Of a stretch of DNA of 64,000 nucleotides, positions 32,861-45,752 are shown one piece after another; positions within the stretch are counted from its first letter, which is position 1; each line of letters begins with the position of its first letter. The position numbers and the translations under genes are program-made. This DNA is from Nageia nagi. Lineage: Eukaryota; Pinophyta. The notes beneath the pieces were generated by a model that was given only the letters and a program-made list of their open reading frames with translations, ran no database searches and was not told the DNA's origin. The stretch covers positions 108,996,001 to 109,060,000 of the forward strand of contig JBITNC010000001.1 of NCBI GenBank assembly GCA_050084985.1. The letters are read 5' to 3'.

Positions 32861-33290
32861 AATTGAAGCCATAACATCTACAAACTTATTGGTTGACCTT
32901 GGTGTTGCCTCTAGGTCACATTTTTCAAAAGATTGTAAAAGGTTATCCACTAATTTTTTGTATTTTTAGAATAATGTTTATTTACATTAAAAAATACAAT
33001 TAAATTTATTTATAATCCATAATGAATCAACAATAAATTTTAAATTTCTTAGTTTTAATTTTATGATTATATTTATGGCTAATATCAAAGCTTCATACTC
33101 AACATTATTGTTTGTACATACACAATTAAGTTTGAAGGAGTAAGGTATGGGAACCCCTTGAGGTTTTATGAATAAAACACCTGCATCTCCACTTTTTTCA
33201 TATATTGATCTATTAAAATATATTACTATATCCCAATCATCTTTAAGGTTAATAAGAATTTTCATCTCATATAATTGGAAAGCATGTTTT
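32861..33290 (-). pseudogene. Element D second (Tat-type) RNase H, partial
   Basis: An open stretch 33265-32987 reads DDWDIVIYFNRSIYEKSGDA, NCVCTNNNVEYEALILAI and FIVDSLWIINKF. This matches A's second RNase H closely. FNRS replaces FDGS, so the first catalytic aspartate is lost. The glutamate (EYEA) and the next aspartate (VDSL) remain. It is truncated by a frameshift near 32985. Confidence 0.85.
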
Positions 33291-33770
33291 ATGCTAATTT
33301 AATGATGAATGGTTTATCATCATGTAAAGGTACTTTCAAAAGATAATCAGCTATGAATTGACATTTGATCAATTTTTAACTTATGAATTGTAAATAAAAT
33401 TCAGCTAAATGCATAATCCATTTAGATATACTTGTATTTTGATAAGTTTTGTTCATCATATATTTCAATAGATCTGCATTCTCAATTACATAAGTAGTAT
33501 GATTTAGCATATAATAACTTAGCTTCTTTGTTATGAAGATAACTACTAAACATAACTTTTCCATGCATATGTACATAATTTCATAACCAACTAAGGTTAA
33601 ACTAAGATAATATATGAATTTATCCTTATTATTTTTATTCTTTTGAGCAAGCATGGTTCCTAATGCCAATTTTGTAGATGATATAGAATAGGAATTGTTT
33701 CCCTTCCTTAGGTGGGACTAAAAATGAAGGTAATAAAAGATAACATTTTATTTCATCAAAAACTTCTTCT
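33291..33770 (-). pseudogene. Element D RT-linked RNase H
   Basis: 33669-33376 reads MALGTMLAQKNKNNKDKFIY, then MEKLCLVVIFITKKLSYYML, NADLLKYMMNKTYQN and WIMHLAEFYLQFIS, a close relative of A's domain with few breaks in this part. Confidence 0.85.
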
Positions 33771-34700
33771 TGTTCATTTCCCTAGTGAAATATAATCTCT
33801 TTTTTTGACAATTTGTTGAAAGGTTTGCATTTATTTGATAACTATGAAATAAAAGGTCTTATAAATTGCATCTTATCTTGTAAACTTTGTAATTGCTTTA
33901 TATTTGAAAGATAAACATATTCATTATCACTTTTATCTTGTTGGAATCTACTTCAATACCTCATATGGAAATGATAAAACCTAATAATTTTATTTAAGTG
34001 ACACCAAAAACACATTTATTAGGATATAATCAAATATTATGCTCTAATTATATGTTAGATACTTTAATGAGCATATTTGAATGGTCTTCTCAAATTTTAG
34101 ATTTAGTTTCATCTACATAATCTTCCATGATATCATGCATGTAATCATGAGAAATATATGTCATTTTTCATTGGTAAGTATCTCCGTCATTCTATAGGCT
34201 AAAGAATATTACTTTATAACAAAATGTTCTCTAAGGCATTATGAAATGTTATTTTATGTTGATCTTTCAATGATACTCTTATTTGGTTGTATCCTGAAAA
34301 TCCATGTATGATAGATAATAGTTCATGTTTAGTAGTGGAATCAACTAGATTATCTATGTTTGGTAACAAAAAATTATCTTTAGCACAAACATTATTTAAG
34401 TATCTAAAATTTGTACATATGCAAATTTTTCTATTAGACTTTTTAACTGGTACCATGTTGGAAATTTAGTCAAAATAATTAATAGGATGTATGAACTTAG
34501 CTTATAAGCATTTTGGTAACTCCTATTTTATCATTAAAACTATTTTAGGATGCATCTTACATAATTTATCCTTAACTAATTTAACACCCTCTTTAATACC
34601 TAGGTTATGTACCACCAAGTTTGGATCCAACCCTAGCATATCAACGTATGACCATGCAAATATCTTTTGGTTTTCTATAAGTATAGATATAAATTATTGG
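33771..34700 (-). pseudogene. Element D reverse transcriptase, broken
   Basis: 34456-34214 reads MVPVKKSNRKICICTNFRYL, NNVCAKDNFLLPNIDNLVDS and HGFSGYNQIRVSLKDQHKIT, the central RT motifs. The palm box region (about 34090-34130) encodes DIMEDYVDE-like residues in a broken frame. Upstream, to 34700, is the start of RT and the end of the spacer (LLDPNLVVHNLG-like reading). Multiple frameshifts. Confidence 0.85.
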
Positions 34701-35387
34701 CTTTCATATTTGACTAATAACTTTCTTAGTTGAATAACCTTTATATTATTTGTATCATCACTCAAATCTACCTTGATGGTTTCTTCAATTAGCATGTAAG
34801 ATCCCTCTTCCAACTAATTTGGTATTGGAATCTAATTTTTATCATTAAGGTTGTACTCTTCATATTCACCTAAATCTTGATCCTCTAAGGTCATATTTAT
34901 AGTGAATTTAGAGGTTTTAAGTATAATATATATATATTTAAAGTCTTTTATTATAGGTTGTTTGGAAATTAGTGTAGATTCTATAGTATCTTCATCTACC
35001 ATGAAGTATGATGAATAGCTACTCGAACTTTCTAGACTTAATAATTCAAACTCATCACTTCTAGATGAATCAAAAGATATATTTTATTGACTTGAATAAG
35101 ATATTTCTTCAATTGCAACCATGTTAATTGATAAAAAAATTATAAAATAATCTTTACAAAGATAATATTTTAGATTCTAAATTATCTTGGTTTAGGATCT
35201 CTTCAAGGTTTCCACATGGTTTTTCATATTCAAGCTTTTCTTGTTCTAGTTCAACTATTTTACAACTAGATTCATTCTTATTCTTACCTTTGTATCTAAT
35301 CCTATTTTATAAATGGGTAAGTGGTATTAAATATTAATTATATATTGATTTCATTATTGATATTGATCTAAACTATTGAACTATATA
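34701..35387 (-). pseudogene. Element D protease-RT spacer, left part (interrupted by E)
   Basis: A low-complexity, acidic and Ser/Asn-rich reading on the minus strand comparable to 23843-24600 in element A. It stops at the LTR of copia element E. The missing upstream part reappears at 44861 on the far side of E, which shows that E inserted here. Confidence 0.7.
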
Positions 35388-37377
35388 TGGCACTGAGAGG
35401 GGGTGAATCAATGTCTTTAAACTTAAGACTTCAAAATCAAAAAATATAAATAATGCAATAGAGAAATAAAACTAAATAGAGTAAACACATAAGAAAACAT
35501 CACACAATACAAGATATAATGAGGTTCACCAATGTGGCTACCTCCTTGAATAATATTACTTGGACTTCAATCCAAATTTAGCCATTGTAAAGCATCAACT
35601 TTACACACAATTTACCAACACCAACTAAAAGAAGCACCAACCCGTAAGTTATATAGCACTAACTACAAGGAGCACCAAATCCTCTTGCAAAGCACCCACT
35701 TAATAGATTTAATAAGGTAAGATAAAAGATTAATAATCAATTACCCAACATCCAAAATGGTCTAGCTCAAAACACTTCTACACACAACCACAATTTGAAA
35801 TTATCTATTCAACATTTCCTTCTCATTCCAAAAATCACCATGCTCTTCTATAGCTTCAACCCGTTTATTCATACTCACTCACTCCTCATGCTTATCAGCT
35901 AAAAAACCCCAAAATAGACCAAGAAGCTACTCCTAAAACCACCAAAAAGACTACCATTATTCTAATCAAGAAAATATTTCACATTCTAATTCAAGATTGA
36001 TATGATTTCTCACACACATTTACAACTCTCAACACTTGCAGAAGTATAAAGAAATCATTCATTTAGACACATCCATTACTCACACATACTTCACACACAA
36101 CTCACAATCATACTATGTTACTAATGGAAAAACCCAAAAAAAATCCAAATATTAGAGAACTGGTTTATGATAATACATTGATTACACTTAGAATGCATGT
36201 TCCAAGCCCATACAGTATGAAATGGTATTATGATTTTTGCATAGATGCTCAAATCATCTCTAAAAGCCCATATTTATATTTTATATCACTAAAACTCTCC
36301 AAAATTAATTGGGAGTGTAATATATTTTAACACAAAATAAAAACATATATTCAAAAATCATAATAAGTATTTTTTCAAACATTTCATTGCCAAAACTGGG
36401 CTTAGCACTTAGCCAAAATTTATGTCTTGCCATTTCATCAAACACTTACTAGGCATCCTTGTTCATTGACTTCTAGACCTCGGATTCAGATGAACCAAAA
36501 ACCAAAGTTATGATATTTTTCATATTGATTAAAAATATATATCTAAAAAATAAATATACTAATTATACCCAAATATAATATTTCCAAATTTAAAGGTCTA
36601 AATACTCATATTTTTCTCACAACATGTCTTCCAAAGTGGCCTTTGACAAAGATTTCATTGGTATTTTGTCAAACAATTCACATGCTTAGTTTTATACAAA
36701 TTATAGATTCCCATACTTTGGGATCTCAAATCAAGATGATTCAAAAGATTAAGTTATTTATATCATCATGTTATACATGTAAAAACTTTAAAATTATAAA
36801 TTTGAATACTTTAAGAGCTCAAAACAACCATCCAAGTATTTCCATGATGGCCAAAACTAATTCTCAAAACTATAAAAAGTTACAAAATGTCATTTTACAG
36901 CTTGCACCATTTCTGCCTTGGTCATCATATTGCTATGAAATTTGGACCACATATTTGTGGTTTATATTATTATATAAAATTTAAATTTCAAATTCTAAAT
37001 CAACACTATTTTCTCATAATGTGACTTGCATGAAGATAATTTCACCCAAATTTGTGACTGTTCAAAAAGCCATAAGTGTGCCTAATAAAGAACTAGCAAG
37101 AATTTTGACCATTCTAACACTGCATACAAGTTTTTTATCAATCCAAAACCTTTTTCAATCCATATCTAGTTGTCCACCACCCTCCATTTGCATTTGAGCC
37201 CTCTTGACAACTTTTGGTACCTCATGACAACTTTTGGTCCGTTTGTCATTTTTGTATCCAATAACTTTGCAAATCTTGTCAAGCTTATTTCTTTGACATG
37301 TGCAACCATGTGAATCATATGCTTATTGCTCTTATTTTCTTGATAATAATGACAACACCATTGCAGTGTACTCAACA
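35388..37377 (-). repeat. 3' LTR of copia element E
   Basis: From TGGCACTGAGAGGGGGTG to GTGTACTCAACA. On the minus strand it starts TGTTGAGTAC directly after a polypurine tract. It aligns with 42729-44860 and lacks about 130 bp present there around 43870-44000. Confidence 0.88.
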
Positions 37378-37391
37378 ATCTCCTCCTTTGG
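37378..37391 (-). other. Polypurine tract of element E
   Basis: The minus strand reads CCAAAGGAGGAGAT directly before the LTR start TGTTGAG, the canonical copia arrangement. Confidence 0.88.
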
Positions 37392-38060
37392 AATTGTTGG
37401 CAACACATACACAAAAACATGTTACTCTTCTCCCTCTTTGAGAACAAATATAAAGGGATGCCTTGGACTCCCATTAAGTCCATATACATAATACTTAGGT
37501 ATAAATTAGTATATAATAAAATATAATTATATTGGAGAAAAAAGATAAGAAAGTACAAAATTACTCCCCTTGAGATTGTGTGCCTAAAAGCTAGTCAATG
37601 CTTGGGCAATACAACCACTCCCAATTTCTTTCATAAGTACTCAAAAACTTCCTTGGGTAATGGTTTAGTAAATATATCCACTACTTACTCTGATATGGGA
37701 AAAAATTCCAACTTTACCTCTCCTTCTGCAACCTTTTTCTTCAAGAAATGGTACCAAATGGCAATGTGTTTCATTCTTGAATGCATGATTGAATTCTTAG
37801 AAATATTAATTACACTTGTGTTATCACACATAATTAAAATAGGATCATTGATATGAATGCCTAAATCTTTCATCATTTTTTTCATCCACATAACCTATGT
37901 GCAACATGATGTTGTTACTATGTACTCTGCTTCTACTACAAATAATGATATTGATTCTTATTTCTTACTATGCCAACCAACAAGATTGTTGCTAAAGTAA
38001 AATGCACCACCATTGGTGCTCTTCCTATCATCTAAACACCCTACCTAATCTACATGTGAG
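37392..38060 (-). pseudogene. Element E RNase H and pol C-terminus
   Basis: 37891-37685 reads MWMKKMMKDLGIHINDPILI, then CDNTSVINISKNSIMHSRMK, HIAIWYHFLKKKVAEGEVKL and EFFPISE, the typical C-terminal half of copia RNase H (CDNTSAI, R-K-HI, H). The N-terminal half upstream, about 38050-37900, is broken. About 170 bp between the end of pol and the polypurine tract are non-coding. Confidence 0.88.
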
Positions 38061-39090
38061 AAAAACATGAATGTGAAATCCTTTCCCTTGGGATACCATA
38101 AGTCATAATCCATTGTACCCTTGAGGTACTGAAAGATCCTCTTCATTGCAATCACATGTGTTTCTTTGGGATTGGCCTATAATCATGCAACCATGCATAT
38201 TGCTTGCAAAATATTTGGTCTAATGGAAATCAAGTAAAGTAAACTTCTAATCATTTACCTATACTATGTTTGATCCACTATTTATGCTTTATGATCCTTA
38301 CTTAGCTTACAACCTATCATCATGGGAGTGCTCATAGGCTTGCAATCCTCCATAGTGAACTTTTCCAACATCTCCTTTACATACTTGATTTGTGAAATAA
38401 AATACCATTCTTTAACTAATTAAATTGCAAACCAATAAAATATATAAGTTCACCTATCATTGACATCTCAAACTCTATTTTCATTTGGTTAGCAAAGTCT
38501 TTACACATTTCATCCTTACTACCTGCAAAAATAATATCATCTACATAAATCATAATGATAACTTGATGATTGTTTTCAAATTTGATGTAGAGATTACTAT
38601 CCACAATACCTTTTTTGAAACCCTACTAATGAAGATATGCATCAAGCCTGAAGTACCATGCTTGAGGTGCTTATTTTAGACCATAAAGTGCCTTTTATAA
38701 TTTGAATACAAAATTTGGGTCCTCACTTATTTGAAATCCATTTGTCTACTCAATGTAGACTTCATCCTCAACATTTTCATTCAAAAATGCTAATTTTACA
38801 TCCATCTGATAAACCTTGAAGTTCTTATACATAGCCAAAGCAAGAAACATGCAAATAGCCTCTAATCTAGCCATAGGAGCAAAATTTTCTTCAAAATCAA
38901 TACCTTCAACCTAAGCATACCCTTTGCAAACCAACCTTGCTTTTTTTCTTATTAATTTCTCATATTTATTAAGCTTATTACAAAAAAATCACTTATTACT
39001 AATCATATTTTTATTCTTAGGCCTTGGTACCAACTCCCAAGTCTGATTCTTTTCAATTTAGTCTAACTCCTCATCCATTACCTTGATTCA
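38061..39090 (-). pseudogene. Element E reverse transcriptase
   Basis: Minus-strand motifs in order: KARLVCKGYAxVEGIDFEEN, then FAPMARLEAICMFLALA, VYQMDVKLAFLNENVEDEVY, KALYGLKxAPQAWYFRLDAY and the catalytic IMIYVDDIIFAGSKDEMCKD with YVDD intact, followed by EFEMSMIGELIYFIGLQ. These are diagnostic of Ty1/copia RT. Stops at about 38935, 38745 and 38680, and after 38416, break the frame. Confidence 0.92.
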
Positions 39091-40100
39091 ACTCTTATCC
39101 TGACTCACCTCTATAACATTATTTGGTTCTATACTTGAGAGAAGGGAATACATTCTTGTTGTTCTTCTTCTTATCTAAACTCTAGTATTAGGATCTCCAA
39201 TTATTTGATCTCTTGGTTGATCCTTTTGCCATTTACCTATTTTGTGTTTTTGATTTTTCTCTATTTCTAAATCATTATGTGAGTTACCAAAGTAATTATT
39301 TGTTTTACTTTTTGGTTATTCCTCTACCTCATCTACTTCAACGTATTTCAAAAATTTTCATCATTATCTTTTGGAGGTACTCGTATTTCATCACTCTTGA
39401 CATTTGTACTCTCAATAATTTTTTTGAGTCTTTTGTTGTAACACTTGTAAGCCTTGCTTTTTATTGAGTAACCAAGGAATATACTATCATCCACTCTATC
39501 ATTGAACTTGCCTAGGTTTTTTTCTATCATCTTGATGTAGCACTTACTTCCAAATACTTTGAATTATCTTGTTGATGCCTTTTTTTCCAAACCATAGCTC
39601 ATAGGGTGTCTTATTCTCATGGGGCCTTAACATACACCTATTCTAAATATAAACCACCATGTGAACTACTTCTTTTCAAAACCTATTAGCTATGCTACTT
39701 TCTGTCAACATTATTCATGCCATTTCTTAAATTGACCTATTTTTCCTTTCCACCACACCATTTTGTTGAGGTGTTTTTGCTATAGAAAATTGTCTCTTCA
39801 TACCATACTTGTGACAAAATTCATTAAAATGAATTTACCTCCTTTTTTTAATCTCAAGCATTTAATCCTCCTTCCAACCTAATTTTTTGCTAGGTTCTTG
39901 AAGGTCTCAAATTTTTTGAGTGCTTCTAACTTGTGTTTCAAGAATAATATCCATGTCATCTTAGAATAATCATCTATGCATAATATGAAGTACTTATCTC
40001 CATTTATACTTTGTGTCCTCATAGGACCACACAAATTGTTATGACACAAGCTCTAAAGGTTTGCTAGAATAATATTCTTTTGTCTTGAAAGTGGATCTAG
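39091..40100 (-). pseudogene. Element E integrase
   Basis: Between the pre-integrase domain and RT. 39530-39348 reads MIEKNLGKFNDRVDDSIFLG, then YSIKSKAYKCYNKRLKKIIE, the familiar C-terminal copia integrase motif (F-D-x-R-D-D-x-x-FLGYS-x-x-S-KAY). The core (40000-39600) is present in fragments of several frames, with the region around the glutamate motif NGVVERK visible only as similarity. Not functional. Confidence 0.8.
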
Positions 40101-40660
40101 TGAGTTTACCTTTTTTATATGAGGAATAGATACTATTTGATGGTTTTCTAATCTTGGTATATCTTTAATTACCCCCTTTGAATTGATTTTGACTAAGTTA
40201 TCAAAGTTGATGTGTTCAAGTCTCTTGTGCCAAAGCCAATCTTCATCCTCCTTTCCAAGTAGACATGATCCATTTGAAGTTTCTATTAACATATATGAAT
40301 TTATGGATGTCCTTGTGTCAATTGAAACTAACCTACCACTATTTACTCTTATAATTTCACATCCATGTTTCTTGAATATTACATCATGTCCTCTATCAAA
40401 AATTTGACTAACAGTTAATAGGCTATGTTCCAATCCAATCATAAATAATACTTCCTCTAACTTGATCTTTTCATCATTAATCTTAACTATGCCTCTACCA
40501 ATGATCTTTGGTCCATCATTGTTGCCAAATTTTATTGATCCCCCTTCATGTTATTCTATTTTCTCAAATCTCATTTTATCCCCAATCTTATGGCTAGAGC
40601 AACCACTATCTAGTATCCACAGAGCTGGTTTATTCTATACTTTAAGAGTTATTTGTACTA
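40101..40660 (-). pseudogene. Element E protease and pre-integrase domain
   Basis: Near 40620 the minus strand reads ALWILDSGCSSH, the copia protease active site with intact DSG. Then come LLTVSQIFDRGHDVIFKKHG and WLWHKRLEHINFDNLVK, the GAG-pre-integrase motif with the start of the zinc-binding histidines. The stretch 40442-40053 is open for 129 codons. A frameshift lies near 40450 between the protease and this piece. Confidence 0.9.
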
Positions 40661-42650
40661 TTAGGGATTCTTTTATTTTTTTGTCTGATCCTCTTTCCAT
40701 ACCTTCTTGACATCTATTTTAAATTCATGTATTTTCTCTTTCATTTTGGTTTGTTGTACCTATCTCTCTGTAATTCTTTTTTATTTTGTCTCAAGCCCTA
40801 TGATTGAAAAGATCTTCACTAAAATTGAATTGAGAAGAATGTACTCCTCCAATTTCTTGCAATGTGATCATAGTTGTGATAGTTATAACATTCTATAGCA
40901 TAACTCATCAATGGTGAAAACATGTGTTCTACTTGAGAAGTTTCTTGGACCTATGTTATACTTGGATTCAAATATTCTATGTCCATACCCATTGCACTTA
41001 AAACAAGAACTAGGAAAAGATTGAAAGAACTTAGTTTGTGAACTTTGAAACATTACAGTAGGTGCCAAAAATCTTCTTCTCCTTTGATGTGTGACATGTG
41101 TGAATCCATCATTTTTCATATATTTTTTATTTATAGTAGTATTATTTTTTTTTGCATAAGATGGTTTTTCTTGATTGACTGGTTTCTTTTCTTTCTTGAT
41201 TTTTGATTTTTTATTTGAATCTTTGGAAGTTTTTCTTCTTCAAAACCCAAAGTAAATTTAATATTTGGTGATATTTAGCTCTTCAACATTTCATCTAGCT
41301 TTAAATATCCTCCCTCAAGTTTATGATACCCACTAATATTATGAATCATCTCTTCTTGTTGAAGACTCAACCTTGTAATCTCTACTCCTAATTTGCTACA
41401 GTACTCAACTTTGGTAGTGAGTTGTTTTTCAAGATTCTTAGCAAAGTTTTACATTTCTTCTACCTATACTTTTAAGGTTATGAATATTTCATTTACATCA
41501 TCAAGTTTTCAAGAAGTTTTCCTATGCCTTTTCCTTTCTATCTCTAATTATTTTAGATCTGTAATTAGTTCTCATTCCAGATTGACTTCTACTTCAACTT
41601 CTTCTTCATCAGTTTCTTCTAATTTTTGTTTCATTTCTAATTTTTCCTCTTCAAATGCCATAAAGAGAGCTTCACCAACCTCTTCTTATGAATCTTCATC
41701 TGAGTTGGCTTTTGATGAATTAATGTTCTTAGAAATAAAGTTTTTCTTTTTGAAATTACCTTTTCTAAAGTTTTATTTTGTCTTCCAACCACTTCTCTCT
41801 CTGTATGAATTTTTATCATCTTTGTTCTTCTCATTATGTGAACATTTCACTACAAAATGCCCTATGCTTCCATAATTAAAACATTTAAATGGTAACTTTC
41901 CTTTTATTTACCTTTTGTTCCTTTTTTTAATTTGTGAACAAAATTCTCTTCCAATTCATTAGATGTCTCTTCCATATTAGATTCTAGCATTGCTTCTGTA
42001 TTCTTCTTTGCCTTGAAGGTAGCTTACCTATCAATGGATTTTCCCTTTCCTATCCTCATTTCATAGGTAATTAGAGAACCATGCATTTCATCTATATTGA
42101 AAGTATTTAAATCTTTTGCTTCTTCTATGGTAGAAACTTTTGAATCAAATCTTTGTGTAAGTGAGTGTAATACCTTTTTCATAATGATTGAGTCTTCAAT
42201 TATTTCTCTAAATCCTCTGATCACATTGATCATTTCATTGACCCTTAGCATGTATGCTTCTATGTTTTCATCATCATTCATTTTTAAGCTCTCAAACTAT
42301 GCTTGATGATTTTGAAGCTTAGCCTCCTTTATCTTTACATCTCCCTCATGAATTCTTTTTAGTTTATCCCATATTTCCTTTTATGACTCATAATTCATCA
42401 CTTTTACTAGCTCACTATCCACCAATTTGCACATGATGGCATTCTTGGCCTTCAAGTTATTTTCATATGCCTTCTTATTTGCTACATCTATATAAGGTGT
42501 GGAAGGTGTAGTATAGTCATTTTTTATGGCCTCCCAAATCTTGTATCCTAAAGCACTAAGATCAATTTGCATCTTGAGTCTCCAAAAAATATAGTTAGTG
42601 CCAACAAATAATGGATTTTTATTTGAAGAGAACCCTTCACTTGAAGCCAT
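40661..42650 (-). pseudogene. Element E gag
   Basis: Starts at 42650 with MASSEGFSSNKNPLFVGTNY and FWRLKMQIDLSALGYKIWEA, a typical copia gag N-terminus (DUF4219/UBN2 type). 42281-42024 reads VNEMINVIRGFREIIEDSII, then VLHSLTQRFDSKVSTIEEAK, the UBN2 core. A zinc knuckle CFNYGSIGHFVVKC at about 41880-41840 has tyrosine for the second cysteine. A long acidic, coiled-coil-like region follows (41700-41300), then a second Cys-rich segment near 41010 (CFKCNGYGHRIFESK). The nearly 2-kb span is long for copia gag. Confidence 0.87.
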
Positions 42651-42700
42651 TGTGTCACATCCAAGATCTTCCTAGCTAATTAAGCTAAGATAATAACCTT

Positions 42701-42712
42701 GCTTTAATACTA
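42701..42712 (-). other. Primer-binding site of element E (initiator-Met tRNA type)
   Basis: The minus strand reads TAGTATTAAAGC. The usual copia site complementary to initiator methionine tRNA is TGGTATCAGAGC, so three transition-type changes are seen. It lies about 16 bp from the inner end of the 5' LTR. Confidence 0.72.
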
Positions 42713-42728
42713 ATTATTCAACCACATT

Positions 42729-44860
42729 TGCAACTGAGAGGGGGGTGAATCAATGTCTTTAAATTTAAGACTTTAAAATAAAAAATTTTAAACAATGCAG
42801 TAGAGAGATAAAACTAAATAGAGTAAACACACAAGAGAACATCACACAATATAAGATATAATAAGGTTCACTAATATGGCTACATCCTTGAATAATATTG
42901 CTTAGAATCCAATCCAAATCTAACCATTATAAAGCACCAACTTTACATACAATTTACTAGCACCAAATGGAAGGAGCACCAACCCCTAAGTTCTATAGCA
43001 CCAACTATAAAGAGCACCAACTCCTCTTGCCAAGCATCCACTTCATAGATTTAATAAGATAAGATGAAGGATTAATAACTAGTTACCTAAGACCAAGAAT
43101 GGTTTAGCTCAAAACATTTCTACACACAACTATAATCTAAATCTATCTCTTCAACATTTCCTTCTCATTCCAAAAATCACTATGCTCTTCTATAGTTTCA
43201 ACCCTTATATTCATATTCACTTACTCTTCACACCTATCAGTTGAAAAACCCCAAAATGAACTACAAAACTAATCCTAAATCCATTGGAAATGCTACCATT
43301 ATTCTAATAAAGAAAACATTTCACATTCTGATTCAATACTGATATGATTTCTCACACACATTTATAACTCTCAACACTTGTAAAACTATAAAGAATTCAT
43401 TCATTCAAATACATTCATTACTCACACATACTTCACACACTATTCAAAATCATACTACATTTCCAATACATAGATCCAAAAAAATCCAAATATTAGAGAA
43501 TTGGTTTATGATAATACATTGATTGCACTTAGAATGCATGTACCAAGACCATATGGTATGAAATGGTATTATGATTTTTGCATAAATGCTTAAATCATCT
43601 CTTAAAGCCCATATTTATATTTTATATCACTAAAACTCTCCAAACTTAATTGGGAGTGTAATATATTTTAACAAGAAATAAAAATATATATTTAAAAATT
43701 TAATGAGCATTTTGTTAAACATTTCACTGCTAAAATTGGGCTCAGCACTTAGCCAAAATTTATGTCTTGTCATTTCGTCAAACACTTACTAGGCATCCTT
43801 GTTCATTAACTTCTAGACCTCAAATTGAGATGAAACAAAAACCAAAGTTGTGAGATTTTTCATGATGATTACAAATATACAACCAAAAAGAAAATATGTA
43901 AAATTAAACTTATGGAATTCCTCTTTTTCTTTGCTATCCCAAAAAGTACACCAAACTACAAAAAGTTACAAGGTGGCTTTTTGTAACCTATACCATTTCT
44001 ATCTTAGTTGCCTTATTGATCTAAAATTTGGAACACATATAGTAATTATAACAAAATATAATTTATCCAAATTTGAAGATATAAATACTCATATTTATCT
44101 CATAGAATGTCTTGTAAAGTGGCTTCTGACAAAGATTTCACTAGAATTTTGTCAAACAATTCACATGATTAGTTTTGTGCAAATTATAGATTCTCATACT
44201 TCGGTACCTCAAATCGAGATGATTCAAAAGGAAACATTATTCATATCATCAATTTATACATGTACAAACTTTAAAATTTTAAATTTTAAGACTTTAAGAG
44301 CTCAAAACAACCATCCAACTATTTCCATGATGGCCAAAATTAATTCTCAAAATTGTAAAAAGTTACAAAGTGGCATTTTACAACTTGCACCATCTATACC
44401 TTGGTAATTATCTTGCTATGATATTTGGACCACATATTTTTGATATATAGTACTATATATGATTCAAATTTTATCTTTTGATTCAACACCATTCACTTGC
44501 AATGTGACTTGCATGGAGCCAATTTCACCCAAATTTGTGACTACTCAAAAATCCATAAGTGTGCCCAAAAAAGAACCAACAAGAATTTTGACCATTCTAA
44601 TGCTACACACAATTTTTTTATCAATCCAAAAGCTTATCAAAGCCATCTCTAGTTTTCTACCACCTTCCATTTGCATTTTAGCCCTTTTGACAACTTTTGG
44701 TACCTCATGACAACTTTTGGTCCCTTTGTTGTTTTTGCATTCAATAACTTTACAAATCTTGTTGATGTTATTTCTTTGACACATGTAACCATGTGAACCA
44801 TATGTTTACTAATCTCATCATGTTGACAACAATAACAATACCATTACATCATATTCAACT
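42729..44860 (-). repeat. 5' LTR of copia element E
   Basis: Begins TGCAACTGAGAGGGG and ends near ATCATATTCAACT; homologous along its length to 35388-37377. It contains an internal repeat: AAAAGTTACAAGGTGGC (about 43960) and AAAAGTTACAAAGTGGC (about 44360), each followed by similar 70-bp stretches. The right end is part of the tandem duplication that begins near 44195. Confidence 0.86.
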
Positions 44861-45752
44861 TAAACCTCATCCTTTCTATTAATATCTACTAAAATATCTT
44901 TGGATGAATGATCTTACATAAGGTCATAAATATTCTAATGAATTACAAAAAACACCTTCATGGGGTTTAGCTAAAGAAATAAGATGTGGTTCTATAGGAC
45001 CTATATAAATAAAGAGGGTTTGATTAGGAACTTTTCCTAATGGTATCAATTTCCTCACTACACTGGGAGACTCCATATGTCTTCCCATTTCTTGAGCAAA
45101 AGGAATCCTAAAGATAACAACATCAATTCCAAATTCTCCTATACCATAATCTAGTAGTTTTATTATTACTAGGTAGATATTTGATGACTTATCATCTTCT
45201 TGATAGACATAACCTTTTAATGATGTATTCATAGAGATGGAATTTTTGATGAGGAGGCTTTGTTTAATTCATATAATTTATGCATGATTTCCTTTCAAAT
45301 ACATCTTTCTTATGGTGTTGGATCTATCTTTGATTGTGACTTATCATTGATATTTCATTGAATTCTGGATAATTCTTGATTGATGACATGTTTTCCTTTT
45401 GAGGTACTCAAAGAAGAGTTATTTTTACCCACTCCAAAAATCCATGGTCCTTCTTTTCGTATTGGTGTTTTAAAGTAGTGAGTAGATAGTAAAACCACTT
45501 CTTTAGGTAAATGTGCACTATTACAATATGAATATGGTTTTTCATCTCCAAGAACACAATATACTACACCATTATGAAATATTTCAAATAGTTGTGATAT
45601 ATTGAGGGTACACATTAATAGGAAAATAAAGTAGCCTCTAGTAATTTGAAAAACTTTTTAAATAAATAATTTCATTGTTTCAAGATAAACTATAAGGTCC
45701 AAAATTCAAATTTATAGCTAGACTAAATATTACATCATTTACTCCTTCATCT
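44861..45752 (-). pseudogene. Element D spacer and protease region, first copy
   Basis: Continues D on the other side of E. 45232-44924 reads IIKLLDYGIGEFGIDVVIFR, then FAQEMGRHMESPSVVRKLIP and VPNQTLFIYIG, as in A's spacer. 45615-45355 reads LFEIFHNGVVYCVLGDEKPY and YSYCNSAHLPKEVVL, corresponding to A's KDKVHCVFKDPDPYSHCN after the protease. Beyond 45620 the protease itself is only traceable (EGVNDVIFSLAINLNFGPYS). Ends at the duplication junction near 45752. Confidence 0.78.

Larger units (their letters stand above)
35388..44860 (-). mobile_element. Element E: Ty1/copia retrotransposon with 2-kb LTRs
   Basis: LTRs at 35388-37377 and 42729-44860 in the same orientation, polypurine tract beside the left one, tRNA-iMet-like primer-binding site beside the right one, and gag-PR-IN-RT-RH on the minus strand between them. 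This is the copia order, with integrase before RT. The LTRs have diverged noticeably (perhaps 85-90% by eye) and the coding region has many stops. Both flanks are element D. I see no clear 5-bp duplication at the edges (TATAT against TAAAC), possibly through decay. The long LTRs and coiled-coil gag recall the SIRE group, but I cannot fix the lineage. Confidence 0.9.

Noticed and set aside
41393-41875. 160-codon plus-strand Ser/Phe-rich frame
   Set aside because: It is antisense to the acidic coiled-coil part of the copia gag, whose GAA and AAA codons read as TTC and TTT on the other strand.
43850-44407. 185-codon plus-strand ORF in the E LTR, with related frames at 36643-36984 and 45760-46026
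   Set aside because: All lie within LTR copies of element E, and their similarity is explained by LTR homology. Frames are not kept across the copies, and no domain is seen. A short LTR-encoded peptide cannot be fully excluded.
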